A stretch of DNA of 64,000 bases from Halopseudomonas phragmitis (lineage in GTDB: Bacteria > Pseudomonadota > Gammaproteobacteria > Pseudomonadales > Pseudomonadaceae). Positions 8,655-19,647 of the stretch are shown here, in pieces. How positions within the stretch are numbered: the stretch's first letter is position 1; each line of letters opens with the position of its first letter. The stretch spans positions 310,001 to 374,000 of the forward strand of contig NZ_CP020100.1 of assembly GCF_002056295.1 (NCBI RefSeq). Direction: 5' to 3'. Below the pieces are notes generated by a model. That model saw only the letters and a list, made by a program, of their open reading frames with translations. It was not told the DNA's origin and ran no database searches. Both the position numbers and the translations under genes were made by a program.

Positions 8655-10112
8655 TCACATCAACACCACGTCGTACTGTTCCTGGGTATACATGGTTTCC
8701 ACCTGAAACTTGATCGGCCGCTCGATAAACAGCTCAAGATCGGCGACATTGCCCGATTCTTCATCAAGCAAACGATCAATGACCGATTGCGAAGCCAGTA
8801 CCATGTAGGCATCGGCCTGGTAGGCCCTGGCTTCGCGCAGGATTTCGCGGAAGATTTCGTAACACACGGTTTCCGGGGTTTTCTGAATCCCCCGCCCCTG
8901 ACAACTTGGACAAGGCTCACAGAGCACCTGTTCCAAACTTTCGCGGGTACGTTTGCGGGTCATCTGCACCAAGCCCAGCTCGGTGATGCCAATGATGTTG
9001 GTTTTGGCGTGATCGCGTTCGAGCTGCTTTTCCAGGGTCCGCAGTACCTGGCGCTGATGATCCTCGTCTTCCATGTCGATGAAGTCGATGATGATGATCC
9101 CGCCCAGATTGCGCAGGCGCAGTTGCCGGGCAATCGCCGTGGCCGCCTCAAGGTTGGTCTTGAAGATGGTTTCCTCAAGGGTCCGGTGTCCGACAAAGGC
9201 CCCGGTATTGACGTCGATGGTGGTCATCGCCTCGGTCTGATCGATCACCAGATGGCCGCCGGACTTGAGCATGACCCGCCGCTCCATGGCCTTCTGGATC
9301 TCATCCTCGACCCCATACAGGTCAAAGATCGGTCGCTCGCCAGGATAGTGCTCGAGCTTTTCCTCGATGCCCGGCATCAGCTCCTGAACGAACTGCTCGA
9401 TCTTCTGGAAGGTTTCCCGCGAGTCGATCCGGATCTTCTCGATCCGCGGATTGACCAGATCGCGGAGGGTGCGCAATGCCAGGGCCAGATCCTCGTACAG
9501 CACCGAAGGTGCCGGGGCCTGGCTCATCTGCTGGGAGATCTGCTGCCAAAGCCGGCGCACATAGCGGATATCGACCAGGATATCTTCCTCCCGCGCAGCC
9601 TCGGCAGCAGTACGCAGAATGAAACCACCGGCCTCTTCCACACCTTCATCTTCGACACAGTGGGCAACGATCTGCTTGAGCCGCTCGCGCTCGGCTTCAT
9701 CTTCGATTTTCAGCGAAATCCCCACATGCGGGGTCTTGGGCATATACACCAGATAACGCGAAGGTACCGACAAGTGGGTGGTCAGCCGTGCGCCCTTGGT
9801 ACCGATCGGGTCCTTGGTCACCTGCACCACCAGCGACTGGCCCTCATGTACCAGCGAACTGATCGGCTCGACCGCCGGCCCTTCGCGCTCGGAGATTTCC
9901 GAGGCATGGATAAAGGCTGCGCGTTCCAGGCCGATATCGACAAACGCGGCCTGCATGCCGGGCAGAACCCGCACGACCTTGCCTTTGTAGATATTGCCGA
10001 CGATACCACGACGCAGGGTTCGCTCGACATGGACCTCTTGCAACACCCCGTTTTCGACCAGGGCCACCCGGGTTTCCATCGGGGTGACGTTGATCAGAAT
10101 TTCTTCGCTCAT
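8655..10112 (-). CDS. rng: ribonuclease G
   Basis: A 485-residue endoribonuclease of the RNase E/G family, which processes the 5' end of 16S rRNA and degrades some mRNAs. An S1 domain covers about residues 38-125 (RRGIVGNIYKGKVVRVLPGMQAAFVDIG). The catalytic Mg site lies in DQTEAMTTIDVNTGAFVG and IIIIDFIDMEDEDH, and the zinc-link cysteines in CEPCPSCQGRG. It lacks the long disordered C-terminus of RNase E. Start ATG 10112-10110 follows GGGAG five bases upstream. The preceding 148-base gap to maf holds no clear terminator and may carry an additional promoter. Confidence 0.97.
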   Translation of the reverse strand: MSEEILINVTPMETRVALVENGVLQEVHVERTLRRGIVGNIYKGKVVRVLPGMQAAFVDIGLERAAFIHASEISEREGPAVEPISSLVHEGQSLVVQVTKDPIGTKGARLTTHLSVPSRYLVYMPKTPHVGISLKIEDEAERERLKQIVAHCVEDEGVEEAGGFILRTAAEAAREEDILVDIRYVRRLWQQISQQMSQAPAPSVLYEDLALALRTLRDLVNPRIEKIRIDSRETFQKIEQFVQELMPGIEEKLEHYPGERPIFDLYGVEDEIQKAMERRVMLKSGGHLVIDQTEAMTTIDVNTGAFVGHRTLEETIFKTNLEAATAIARQLRLRNLGGIIIIDFIDMEDEDHQRQVLRTLEKQLERDHAKTNIIGITELGLVQMTRKRTRESLEQVLCEPCPSCQGRGIQKTPETVCYEIFREILREARAYQADAYMVLASQSVIDRLLDEESGNVADLELFIERPIKFQVETMYTQEQYDVVLM

Positions 10113-10260
10113 AGGCTCTCCCGCTCAATTCATACTGGCAGAATACCGGTGAATCGAGCTGTGCAACAGCGATCACTGAGATAGAGTCAGCCAATCAACC
10201 GATTCGTTGAAGGCGGGTTGGGAGTTCAGCCGGCCGCCGGGGCTAGGGTCTGTTGACGTT

Positions 10261-10857
10261 TCATCGCAAGCCGCGTTGCTGCCAACAGGCAACCCCGAAC
10301 TGGGCCAGTAATTGTGCAGTTTCCATCAAGGGCAATCCGACCACAGCGCTGTAGCTGCCGTCGATCCGCTCGACAAAGACCGCCCCCAGTCCCTGAATGC
10401 CATAGCCCCCGGCCTTGTCGCGCGGCTCGCCGCTGGCCCAGTAGGCCTCGATCTCGGCCTCGCTCAGGCCCCGGAACCAGACCCGGGTTTCCACCAACTG
10501 GCTCAGGCAGCGCCCGTGCTGGGCCACGGCGACCGCCGTGAGCACCCGGTGCTCACGCCCGGACAGCGCCCGCAACATCTCCAGCCCCTGCTGGCGATCG
10601 ACCGGCTTGCCGAGAATCTGCTCGCCCAGCACCACGGCAGTATCCGCCGCCAGCACCACCGCGCCATCGGCAACCTGTGCCAGCCCGGCTTGAACCTTGT
10701 CGGCCGTCACCCGCAACACATAGACCTCAGCCGACTCGCCGGCCAGTTGCTGCTCATCCACTGAACATACCAGCCGCTGGCAAGGCACACCGATCTGGGC
10801 CAGCAGTTCACGCCGGCGCACAGAAGCAGAGGCCAGGTACAGGGGTTCAGTAGACAT
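10261..10857 (-). CDS. maf: Maf-like dTTP/UTP pyrophosphatase
   Basis: A 198-residue Maf/YhdE nucleotide pyrophosphatase, a house-cleaning enzyme thought to hydrolyse dTTP, UTP and modified nucleotides. Family features are [14 protein letters not shown] at the N-terminus (nucleotide-binding SxSxRR), [16 protein letters not shown] around residues 70-85, and [30 protein letters not shown] with the catalytic Asp/Lys/Gln residues. It overlaps the 3' end of mreD by 11 bases, so it belongs to the mre operon. The gap downstream to rng is unusually wide for this operon. Confidence 0.95.
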   Translation of the reverse strand: MSTEPLYLASASVRRRELLAQIGVPCQRLVCSVDEQQLAGESAEVYVLRVTADKVQAGLAQVADGAVVLAADTAVVLGEQILGKPVDRQQGLEMLRALSGREHRVLTAVAVAQHGRCLSQLVETRVWFRGLSEAEIEAYWASGEPRDKAGGYGIQGLGAVFVERIDGSYSAVVGLPLMETAQLLAQFGVACWQQRGLR

Positions 10858-11320
10858 GGAAGCGTTTACGCAGCACCGACAGGACCGACGACACCCAGGG
10901 CCAGAGGAATACGCTGACCAGCGCCGGCATCAGGAACAGCAGGGTCGGCGGCCGGTTGCCGCTCAGGCTGTTGAGCCACAGCAGAACCATCTGGGCGATG
11001 CCCAGAACCGGCAGCATCACCAGACTCTGCTGCCACAACGGGAAACGCCGGATACGCTGATGCAGCAACAGCACCAGCCAGGCCACCAGGGTCATGACCA
11101 GTGCATGCTGGCCAAACAGCTCGCCGTACAGTACATCGGTCGCCAACCCACTGACCCAAGCGGTCAGCAGACCGACCCGGTGAGGCAGGGCCATCACCCA
11201 GTAGGCCAGCACCATCGCCAGCCACATCGGCCGCCCCAGATCCAACGGCGAGGGCATCGGCATGATGCTCAATAGCAGAGCGGCGAGAATGCTCAAGGCG
11301 ATCAACAGACTATTGCGCAT
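10847..11320 (-). CDS. mreD: rod shape-determining protein MreD
   Basis: A 157-residue inner-membrane protein of the elongasome with about five hydrophobic helices (for example [18 protein letters not shown] and [15 protein letters not shown]). It links MreC to the RodA/PBP2 machinery. Two starts are possible: ATG 11326 lies only one base after AGGAG, while ATG 11320 ([10 protein letters not shown]) sits seven bases from it, so I use the latter. It overlaps mreC by 11 bases and maf by 11 bases. Confidence 0.93.
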   Translation of the reverse strand: MRNSLLIALSILAALLLSIMPMPSPLDLGRPMWLAMVLAYWVMALPHRVGLLTAWVSGLATDVLYGELFGQHALVMTLVAWLVLLLHQRIRRFPLWQQSLVMLPVLGIAQMVLLWLNSLSGNRPPTLLFLMPALVSVFLWPWVSSVLSVLRKRFHVY

Positions 11321-12275
11321 CGCCATTCTCCTCTGAAGCCTGGTCGGCCGCGTCAACTGCTACCGGCTCGGCAACCTGCTCGCCCTCATCCTGTGCGCCA
11401 TTCTTTTCTTGCTCACTCGCCAACTCCAGCGCCGGCAGCACTTCGCCATAGGCACTTTCCGGGCTGAATACCAGCAACATGTAACGACTGCGATTGAGCT
11501 GCGCAGTGGGCGCCACCTTGACCTCGGCAAACGGATGCCCAGGATCGCGATCCACAGCGACCACCCGGCCAACCGGGTAACCGGCCGGGAAACGCTGCCC
11601 CAGACCGGAGCTGACCAGAATGTCGTCGACCCGAATATCGGCGGTATCGCCGACATAGCGCAATTCCAGATATTCGTTGTTGCCGGTCCCGGCGGCGATG
11701 GCACGCAAGCCGTTGCGGTTGACCTGCACCGGCAGACTGTGGGCGGCGTCGGTAATCAGCAGAACCCGGGCGGTATGCGGCATGACCTCGACCACCTGGC
11801 CCATCAGGCCGCTGGCGTCCAGCACTGGCTGGCCAAGGAACACGCCATCACGCTCACCCTTGTTGATCATCAGGCGCTGGGTAAAGGGATTGGGGTCGAC
11901 ACCGATCAGTTCAGCCACCAGCACCCGCTCATCTACCAGCGAGGAGGAATTGAGCAGTTCACGCAGACGCACGTTCTGCTCGGTCAGCGAGGCCAGCTTC
12001 TGCAGTTGACGCTGAATCAGCAGCGACTCGGCGCGCAGCCGTTCATTCTCGGCAATCAGCTCAGCCCGGCTGGAAGTCAGTTGGTGAAAGGTATCCCAGG
12101 TCCGGGCCGGGACTTCAGCCACGTAATACAACGGCGTCAGCAGCAGGCCAAGCTGAGCGCGCAGCGGTTGCAGCGCCGCGAACCGAGCGTCGATAACCAT
12201 CAACACAACGGACAGCACCGTCAGTGCGAACAGTCGTACGCCCAGTGACGGTCCCTTGATGAATAGCGGTTTAAT
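11310..12275 (-). CDS. mreC: rod shape-determining protein MreC (probable ATT start)
   Basis: A periplasmic elongasome scaffold of 321 residues from the proposed start. It has an N-terminal membrane helix (LFALTVLSVVLMVIDARF), a coiled coil (about residues 70-105, ELIAENERLRAESLLIQRQLQ) and the double beta-barrel MreC domain. An acidic tail (SEQEKNGAQDEGEQ...) is predicted to be disordered. Other pseudomonad MreCs begin near IKPLF. Here that Ile is encoded by ATT 12275-12273, seven bases after GGGAG. The only conventional upstream start is GTG 12311, whose leader is buried in a strong hairpin and has no Shine-Dalgarno sequence. ATT initiation is rare, so the start remains an inference. Confidence 0.88.
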   Translation of the reverse strand: MKPLFIKGPSLGVRLFALTVLSVVLMVIDARFAALQPLRAQLGLLLTPLYYVAEVPARTWDTFHQLTSSRAELIAENERLRAESLLIQRQLQKLASLTEQNVRLRELLNSSSLVDERVLVAELIGVDPNPFTQRLMINKGERDGVFLGQPVLDASGLMGQVVEVMPHTARVLLITDAAHSLPVQVNRNGLRAIAAGTGNNEYLELRYVGDTADIRVDDILVSSGLGQRFPAGYPVGRVVAVDRDPGHPFAEVKVAPTAQLNRSRYMLLVFSPESAYGEVLPALELASEQEKNGAQDEGEQVAEPVAVDAADQASEENGDAQ

Positions 12276-12282
12276 GGCGGGT

Positions 12283-12287
12283 CTCCC
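12283..12287 (-). promoter_or_regulatory. ribosome-binding site of mreC that decides the ATT start
   Basis: GGGAG on the minus strand, seven bases before an ATT codon in the mreC frame. It is the only good Shine-Dalgarno match in the mreB-mreC junction; the alternative GTG at 12311 has none. Confidence 0.5.
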
Positions 12288-12314
12288 ATTGCGCCACGGG
12301 TTGACAACCACAAG

Positions 12315-12347
12315 TCCGGCAGACCGCCACCAGGCGAGCCTGCCGGA
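12315..12347 (-). other. strong two-part hairpin between mreB and mreC
   Basis: TCCGGCAG pairs perfectly with CTGCCGGA (8 bp), enclosing CGCC-ACCA-GGCG (4 bp, tetraloop). It starts 10 bases after the mreB stop. No T-run follows on the minus strand, so it is more likely a 3'-end stabiliser, RNase target or partial attenuator than a full terminator. It would reduce mreCD relative to mreB, a difference in dosage that is well known in other bacteria. Confidence 0.6.
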
Positions 12348-12357
12348 TCACAGCGAA

Positions 12358-13721
<1,364 letters not shown>

Positions 13722-14009
13722 ATGGCCTTTGACCGCTCCGATGTGGAAAAGATCGCCCATCTGGCCCGCATCGCCATCCGCGAGGACGAGATCCCCGCCA
13801 CCACCGCCAAGTTGTCCGGCATTCTCGGTCTGATCGACCAGATGCAGGCCGTGGACACTACCGGCATCGAGCCGCTGGCCCATCCGCTGGAAACCACCCA
13901 GCGCCTGCGTCCGGACAGCGTGACCGAGCAGAATCAGCGCGATGCCTACCAGGCCATCGCTCCGGCGACCGAAGCCGGGCTGTATCTGGTACCCAAGGTG
14001 ATCGAATAA
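13722..14009 (+). CDS. gatC: Asp-tRNA(Asn)/Glu-tRNA(Gln) amidotransferase subunit C
   Basis: A 95-residue subunit that wraps between GatA and GatB and stabilises the heterotrimer. The canonical N-terminus [17 protein letters not shown] and the central IEPLAHPLE motif are present. The in-frame extension upstream of ATG 13722 is not conserved; GGAG lies upstream of this ATG. First gene of gatCAB, 23 bases before gatA. Confidence 0.96.
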   Translation: MAFDRSDVEKIAHLARIAIREDEIPATTAKLSGILGLIDQMQAVDTTGIEPLAHPLETTQRLRPDSVTEQNQRDAYQAIAPATEAGLYLVPKVIE

Positions 14010-14032
14010 TCCGTCGCGACGAGAGCTTCCCC

Positions 14033-15484
14033 ATGCATGAGAAAACCCTGGCCGAGCTATCCCAGGCCCTGCGCAGCAAGGCGATTTCCAGCGTCGAGCT
14101 GACCCAGCACTACCTCAAGCGCATCGAGCAGTTCGATGGCGCGCTCAACAGCTACATCACCGTAACCCCGGAACTGGCCCTGGAACAGGCCCGTACCGCC
14201 GACGCGCGAATCGCCGCCGGTGACGCTGGCCCACTGACCGGCATTGCCCTGGCACACAAGGACCTGTTCTGCACCCAAGGCGTGCGCACCAGTTGCGGCT
14301 CTAAGATGCTCGACAACTTCATTGCCCCCTACGAATCCACCGTGACCCAGCGTTTTATCGACGCCGGCACAGTGATGCTGGGCAAGACCAACATGGACGA
14401 ATTCGCCATGGGCTCGTCGAACGAATCGAGTTTCTATGGCCCGGTGCGCAACCCTTGGAACAGCGAACACGTCCCCGGTGGCTCATCCGGCGGCTCGGCG
14501 GCTGCCGTGGCCGCCCGGCTGTGCGCAGCGGCCACCGGTACCGATACTGGCGGTTCGATCCGCCAGCCGGCTGGCTTCACCGCCCTGACCGGACTCAAGC
14601 CGACCTATGGTCGGGTCTCGCGCTGGGGCATGATCGCCTACGCCTCGAGCCTCGACCAGGGCGGCCCTATGGCCCGCAACGCCGAAGACTGCGCCCTGTT
14701 GCTGCAGGCCATGGCCGGTTTCGACCCTAAGGACTCGACCAGTGTCGATGCGCCGGTGCCGGACTACTCGGCCAGCCTTAACGACTCACTCAAGGGTTTG
14801 CGCATCGGCCTGCCTAAGGAATACTTCAGCGCCGGGCTGGACAGCGCTACCGCCGCCGCTATCGAAACCGCCGTCCAGCAGTTCCAGGCCCTGGGTGCCG
14901 AGATCAAGGAAATCAGCCTGCCCAATGCCGAGCTGGCGATCCCGGCCTACTACGTAATCGCCCCGGCCGAGGCCTCGTCCAACCTGTCACGTTTTGACGG
15001 CGTGCGTTTCGGCTATCGCTGCGACAACCCGGCAGATCTGACCGACCTCTACACCCGCTCACGCGGCGAAGGCTTCGGCGCCGAGGTCAAGCGGCGGATT
15101 CTGGTCGGCACCTATGCGCTGTCGGCCGGCTACTACGACGCCTACTACCTCAAGGCCCAGAAGATCCGCCGGCTGATCAAGAACGACTTCATGGCCGCCT
15201 ACGAGCAGGTCGACGCGATTCTCTGCCCAACCTCACCAACCCCGGCCTTCCGCATCGGCGAGAAAATCGACGACCCGGTCAGCCTGTACCTGACCGATAT
15301 CTACACCATCACCGCCAACCTCGCCGGCGTGCCGGGCATCGCCCTGCCGGCCGGGTTCGCCAATGGTCTGCCGATTGGCATGCAGTTGCTCGGGCCCTAC
15401 TTCAGCGAGGCGCGCCTGCTGAACATTGCCCACCAGTACCAGCAGCACACCGACTGGCATACCCGCGCACCCGCAGGTTATTGA
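14033..15484 (+). CDS. gatA: Asp-tRNA(Asn)/Glu-tRNA(Gln) amidotransferase subunit A
   Basis: A 483-residue glutaminase subunit of the amidase-signature family. It liberates ammonia from glutamine and channels it to GatB. The Ser-cisSer-Lys triad is visible: Lys76 (ALAHKDLF), Ser151 ([11 protein letters not shown]) and nucleophile Ser175 ([10 protein letters not shown]). The GatCAB system implies that Gln-tRNA or Asn-tRNA can be made indirectly. Shine-Dalgarno GAGAG precedes ATG 14033. Confidence 0.98.
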   Translation: MHEKTLAELSQALRSKAISSVELTQHYLKRIEQFDGALNSYITVTPELALEQARTADARIAAGDAGPLTGIALAHKDLFCTQGVRTSCGSKMLDNFIAPYESTVTQRFIDAGTVMLGKTNMDEFAMGSSNESSFYGPVRNPWNSEHVPGGSSGGSAAAVAARLCAAATGTDTGGSIRQPAGFTALTGLKPTYGRVSRWGMIAYASSLDQGGPMARNAEDCALLLQAMAGFDPKDSTSVDAPVPDYSASLNDSLKGLRIGLPKEYFSAGLDSATAAAIETAVQQFQALGAEIKEISLPNAELAIPAYYVIAPAEASSNLSRFDGVRFGYRCDNPADLTDLYTRSRGEGFGAEVKRRILVGTYALSAGYYDAYYLKAQKIRRLIKNDFMAAYEQVDAILCPTSPTPAFRIGEKIDDPVSLYLTDIYTITANLAGVPGIALPAGFANGLPIGMQLLGPYFSEARLLNIAHQYQQHTDWHTRAPAGY

Positions 15485-15502
15485 GAGGACTGAGGACAGA
15501 CT

Positions 15503-16951
15503 ATGCAATGGGAAATCGTCATCGGCCTGGAAATCCACGCCCAGTTGACCACCGCCTCGAAGATCTTCTCCGGCAGCGCCACCACCTTCGGTGCCGAGCC
15601 TAACACCCAGGCCAGCCTGGTTGACCTGGGCATGCCCGGCAGCCTGCCGGTGCTCAATGCCCTGGCGGTGAAGAACGCAATCAAGTTCGGCCTGGCGGTG
15701 GATGCCGAGATCGGCATGACCAACGTGTTCGCGCGCAAGAACTACTTCTACCCTGACCTGCCCAAAGGCTACCAGATCAGCCAGATGGAACTGCCGATCG
15801 TCGGCAAGGGCCACCTAGATATCACCCTGGAGGATGGCACGGTCAAGCGCGTCGGGATTACCCGGGCACACCTGGAAGAAGACGCTGGCAAGAGCCTGCA
15901 CGAAGACTTTCACGGCATGACCGGCATCGACCTGAACCGCGCCGGCACTCCGCTGCTGGAGATCGTCTCCGAACCGGACATGCGCAGCGCCAAGGAAGCG
16001 GTGGCCTATGCCAAGACCATCCACTCGCTGGTGCGCTATCTGGGCATCTGCGACGGCAACATGGCCGAAGGCTCGCTGCGTTGTGACTGCAACGTCTCGG
16101 TACGACCCAAGGGCCAGACCGAGTTCGGCACCCGCTGCGAGATCAAGAACGTCAACTCGTTCCGCTTTATCGAAAAGGCCATCAACCATGAGGTGCAGCG
16201 CCAGATCGACCTGATCGAGGACGGCGGCGCCGTGGTCCAGGAAACCCGCCTATATGACCCGAACAAGGACGTCACTCGCTCCATGCGCAGCAAGGAAGAA
16301 GCCAACGACTACCGTTACTTCCCCGATCCGGACCTGCTGCCGGTAGTGATTGAGCCGGCGTTCATCGAGGCAGTGCGTGGCGAGTTGCCGGAACTTCCGG
16401 CGCAAAAGCGCGAGCGTTTCGAAAGCCAGTTCGGCCTGTCGGCTTACGACGCCAGCGTCCTGTCGGCCCAACGTGAATTGGCTGACTACTTCGAACAGGT
16501 CCAGCAGAGCTGCGGTGACGCCAAGCTGGCGGCCAACTGGGTCATGGGTGAGCTGTCCAGCCTGCTCAACAAAGCCGATCTGGAGATCGATCAGTCGCCG
16601 GTCAGCGCCACACAACTGGGCGGTCTGATTCAACGGATCCAGGACAACACTATCTCCGGCAAGATTGCCAAGATGGTGTTCGAAGCACTGGCCAATGGCG
16701 AGGGCGACTCGGCCGATGCGATCATCGAAGCCAAGGGGCTCAAGCAGGTGACCGACAGCGGCGCCATCGAAGCCATGCTCGACGAGGTGCTGGCCGCCAA
16801 CGCTGCTCAGGTCGAACAGTATCGCGCCAGCGACGAGGCCAAGCGCGGCAAGATGTTCGGCTTCTTCGTTGGCCAGGCGATGAAAGCCTCCAAGGGCAAG
16901 GCCAACCCGCAACAGGTCAACGAGTTGCTGAAGAAAAAGCTCGAAGGCTGA
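15503..16951 (+). CDS. gatB: Asp-tRNA(Asn)/Glu-tRNA(Gln) amidotransferase subunit B
   Basis: A 482-residue subunit that phosphorylates the misacylated aminoacyl group and amidates it. Present are [14 protein letters not shown] at the N-terminus, the kinase-like cradle ([30 protein letters not shown]) and a C-terminal YqeY-like tRNA-binding tail (about residues 330-480). It starts 18 bases after gatA with GAGAGGA upstream. A GGCGTG/CACGCC hairpin about 20 bases after the stop lacks a T-run. Confidence 0.98.
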   Translation: MQWEIVIGLEIHAQLTTASKIFSGSATTFGAEPNTQASLVDLGMPGSLPVLNALAVKNAIKFGLAVDAEIGMTNVFARKNYFYPDLPKGYQISQMELPIVGKGHLDITLEDGTVKRVGITRAHLEEDAGKSLHEDFHGMTGIDLNRAGTPLLEIVSEPDMRSAKEAVAYAKTIHSLVRYLGICDGNMAEGSLRCDCNVSVRPKGQTEFGTRCEIKNVNSFRFIEKAINHEVQRQIDLIEDGGAVVQETRLYDPNKDVTRSMRSKEEANDYRYFPDPDLLPVVIEPAFIEAVRGELPELPAQKRERFESQFGLSAYDASVLSAQRELADYFEQVQQSCGDAKLAANWVMGELSSLLNKADLEIDQSPVSATQLGGLIQRIQDNTISGKIAKMVFEALANGEGDSADAIIEAKGLKQVTDSGAIEAMLDEVLAANAAQVEQYRASDEAKRGKMFGFFVGQAMKASKGKANPQQVNELLKKKLEG

Positions 16952-17021
16952 ACCGTAGGCGTCCGGGCGTGGTCACAGATCACGCCTCGCGGCACTGGCT
17001 CATTTGAAGTAGGAGGCTGTC

Positions 17022-17420
17022 ATGCGCCGGACTGCGCTACTTGGTATGCTGTTAACCCTGCTGGCCTGCACCAGCGCACCAGCCGTGGCCAGCCATGGCA
17101 ACAGCATTGAGGCCGACTGGAGCGAAGTCGGCAAGGCCTCGTTCTACTCTTCCCGCCTGCACGGCCGCCGCACCGCCAGCGGCGAACCCTACGACCAGGG
17201 CAGCATGACCGCCGCCCACCCGAGCCTGCCGTTCGGCACCCTGGTGCGGGTCACAAACCTCAACAACGGCCGCAGCGTGGTGCTGCGGATCAATGACCGT
17301 GGACCTTTTGTCGGTGGCCGGGTGATCGATGTTTCTCGGGTTGCCGCCGAACAGCTCGGCATGGTCCGCGCCGGCAGCGTCCGGGTCCGGGTCGAACTGG
17401 AGAACGAAGACACGCTCTGA
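17022..17420 (+). CDS. RlpA-like double-psi beta-barrel lipoprotein
   Basis: A 132-residue exported protein with a lipobox ending at Cys16 (LTLLAC). A single RlpA-like DPBB domain (residues about 36-127) includes [38 protein letters not shown] with the conserved Asp, and RVIDVSR. RlpA of P. aeruginosa is a septal lytic transglycosylase, but this protein lacks the SPOR domain, so it is a short paralogue rather than RlpA itself. Shine-Dalgarno AGGAGG is strong. It lies 70 bases after gatB, as in PAO1. Confidence 0.88.
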   Translation: MRRTALLGMLLTLLACTSAPAVASHGNSIEADWSEVGKASFYSSRLHGRRTASGEPYDQGSMTAAHPSLPFGTLVRVTNLNNGRSVVLRINDRGPFVGGRVIDVSRVAAEQLGMVRAGSVRVRVELENEDTL

Positions 17421-17454
17421 CCCCCTCCGGTCTGCCCCTTAGTATCTGCCCGCT

Positions 17455-17474
17455 ATACTGAACGCAACGTTCAC
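17455..17474 (+). promoter_or_regulatory. -10 element plus TGAACG-CAA-CGTTCA dyad upstream of betT
   Basis: TATACT (17455-17460) is followed by a perfect 6-bp inverted repeat TGAACG-N3-CGTTCA (17460-17474), 46 bases before the betT ATG. No good -35 is seen. The position, overlapping the likely transcription start, suggests a repressor operator. A TetR-type regulator such as BetI is the obvious candidate for a choline carrier, but this is inference. Confidence 0.4.
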
Positions 17475-17520
17475 TGGCCGCGCCCCCAGCGGAACGGCCC
17501 GGCATGCCAAGGATTTTGCA

Positions 17521-19590
17521 ATGACCGACAAACCGCTCTGGAAGACCACCATTCTCGTTCCGGTATTCGCTCCGGCCGTCATCGTCGCCCTGCTGCTGGT
17601 GATTGGTACCATCAGCAACCCGGACCAAGCTGGCAAGGCGTTCTCTGCAACGCTGGCCTTCATCACCGAAACCTTCGGCTGGTTCTACATGCTGGCGGTG
17701 GCGATCTTTCTGGTATTCATCGTCGGTATAGCCTGCACATCCTGGGGCAATATCAAGCTCGGCCCCGACCATGCCGAGCCGCAATACAGTTTCCCGGCCT
17801 GGTTCGCCATGTTGTTCTCAGCCGGTTACGGTATTGCCCTGCTGTTTTTCGGAGTTGCCGAACCGGTACTGCACTACGCATCGCCGCCGGCCGGCGCGGC
17901 TGAAACCGTTGACGCGGCCAAGCAGGCGATGCAGATCGCCTTCTTCCACTGGGGCTTCCATATCTGGGCGATCTACGGTCTGGTGGGGCTGGTACTGGCC
18001 TATTTCTCGTTTCGCCACGGTCTGCCACTGTCGATCCGCTCAGCGCTCTATCCATTGATCGGCGAGCGTATCTATGGCCCGATCGGCCATGCAGTCGACG
18101 TGTTTGCCATTCTCGGCACCCTGTTTGGCATTGCCACCACCCTAGGGTTGTCGGTGGCCCAGATCAATGCCGGCCTGAACTATCTGTGGGACAGCATACC
18201 GGTGAGTGTCACAGTACAGATCATCGCCATCGCGGCCATCACCGCCCTGGCATTGATTTCGGTAGTGGCCGGCCTGGACAAGGGTGTCAAGCGGCTATCG
18301 ATTCTCAACATGGTGCTGGCCGTATCCTTGATGTTGTTCGTGTTCGTGGTTGGCCCCAGCATCATGATCCTTGAGACCTTCCTGCAGAACACCGGCAGCT
18401 ACCTGAACCACATCGTCGAGCGTACCTTCAACCTGCAGGCCTATACCCGTAGTGACTGGATCGGTAACTGGACCCTGTTCATCTTTGGCTGGACTATTGC
18501 CTGGGCACCATTCGTCGGCCTGTTCATCGCCAAGATCAGTCGCGGCCGGACAATTCGCCAGTTTGTTTTCGGCGTGATGCTGGTACCGACCATGTTTACA
18601 TTTTTATGGTTCTCGATCTTCGGCGACACCGCTCTGCACCTGATCATGAACGAAGGCTACACCGCTCTGATCAGCGAGGTGCAGAACGATACTGCAATCG
18701 CCCTGTTCAAACTCTACGAGCGCCTGCCGCTAACGTCGATCGTGTCCTTCATCACCGTAGTGCTGATTATCACTTTCTTCGTCACCTCTTCGGACTCAGG
18801 CTCACTGGTGGTCGACTCGCTAGCCTCTGGCGGCGCACTGCAAACTCCGGCCTGGCAACGGGCTTTCTGGGCGATTCTAGAAGGCGTGCTGGCCTCGGTC
18901 CTGCTGCTGGCCGGTGGGCTCAGCGCATTGCAAACCATGACTATCGCCAGCGCCCTGCCATTCGCCATCATCATGCTGATCGCTGCGACTGGGATGTGGC
19001 GCGCGCTGACCATCGAAGGCCACCGTGACGCCAGCCTGCAGTACGCCATGCAGAGCGGTCGCCACAGCAGCGGCCGCGATCCTGGCCACTGGAAGAAACG
19101 ACTGGCCGGTATGCTGCACTTTGCCAGCCGCGAGCAGATTGAAAGCTTCATCTCGGGCACTGCGATGAAAGCCATGCAGCAGGTCAGCCGAGGTCTGCAG
19201 GAGCAGGGCTGGCCAGCCAGCGTAAGCTTCGATCAGGAACATTGCCGGGTCTATCTGGAAGTCAGTCGCGACGACGAGCTGGATTTTATCTACGATATCC
19301 GTCTGCGTGACTACGCCCGGCCCAGCTTCGCCTTCCCGGAACAGGATCGCAGTCCCGCAGGCGACGCCCACTACTACCGCGCCGAAGTGTTTCTGCGTCG
19401 GGGCGGACAGTCCTACGATGTGCATGGTTACGATGAGCAGGAACTGATTGGCGATCTGCTCGATCAGTTCGAAAAATACCTGCATTTTCGCCACATTTCC
19501 CCCGGCACCCTGCCGTGGAACATGGCCGAACATGATGAGATGCTGCAACCTGCCGAGTTGCAGCCGGATCACAAAGACCCGGGTAGTTGA
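17521..19590 (+). CDS. betT: BCCT family choline/betaine transporter, BetT-like
   Basis: A 689-residue sodium- or proton-coupled osmolyte importer with twelve transmembrane helices in about residues 12-500. It carries the aromatic betaine site region (FGWTIAWAPFVGLFIAKISRGRTIRQF) and VTSSDSGSLVVDSLASGG. The roughly 180-residue hydrophilic C-terminal extension is typical of BetT-type carriers, where it takes part in osmotic activation, and distinguishes it from shorter BetP or OpuD members. AAGGA precedes ATG 17521. It appears monocistronic, with a candidate operator in its leader. Confidence 0.88.
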   Translation: MTDKPLWKTTILVPVFAPAVIVALLLVIGTISNPDQAGKAFSATLAFITETFGWFYMLAVAIFLVFIVGIACTSWGNIKLGPDHAEPQYSFPAWFAMLFSAGYGIALLFFGVAEPVLHYASPPAGAAETVDAAKQAMQIAFFHWGFHIWAIYGLVGLVLAYFSFRHGLPLSIRSALYPLIGERIYGPIGHAVDVFAILGTLFGIATTLGLSVAQINAGLNYLWDSIPVSVTVQIIAIAAITALALISVVAGLDKGVKRLSILNMVLAVSLMLFVFVVGPSIMILETFLQNTGSYLNHIVERTFNLQAYTRSDWIGNWTLFIFGWTIAWAPFVGLFIAKISRGRTIRQFVFGVMLVPTMFTFLWFSIFGDTALHLIMNEGYTALISEVQNDTAIALFKLYERLPLTSIVSFITVVLIITFFVTSSDSGSLVVDSLASGGALQTPAWQRAFWAILEGVLASVLLLAGGLSALQTMTIASALPFAIIMLIAATGMWRALTIEGHRDASLQYAMQSGRHSSGRDPGHWKKRLAGMLHFASREQIESFISGTAMKAMQQVSRGLQEQGWPASVSFDQEHCRVYLEVSRDDELDFIYDIRLRDYARPSFAFPEQDRSPAGDAHYYRAEVFLRRGGQSYDVHGYDEQELIGDLLDQFEKYLHFRHISPGTLPWNMAEHDEMLQPAELQPDHKDPGS

Positions 19591-19595
19591 AGGCC

Positions 19596-19625
19596 GGCCG
19601 CCGCCTCGATCAGCAGGCGGCGGCC
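19596..19625. other. 11-bp GC hairpin between convergent betT and yajG
   Basis: GGCCGCCGCCT pairs perfectly with AGGCGGCGGCC across an 8-base loop. It occupies most of the 57-base gap between two converging genes. Neither strand has a T-run, so it may be a Rho-independent-like stopper of low efficiency or a 3'-end protector acting on both transcripts. Confidence 0.5.
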
Positions 19626-19647
19626 ATCAAGGTGTTGCGGGCCGTGC

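Noticed and set aside
16960-16990. GGCGTG/CACGCC hairpin after gatB as a terminator
   Set aside because: No T-run follows and the rlpA-like gene is close by on the same strand; left as a possible mRNA structure only.
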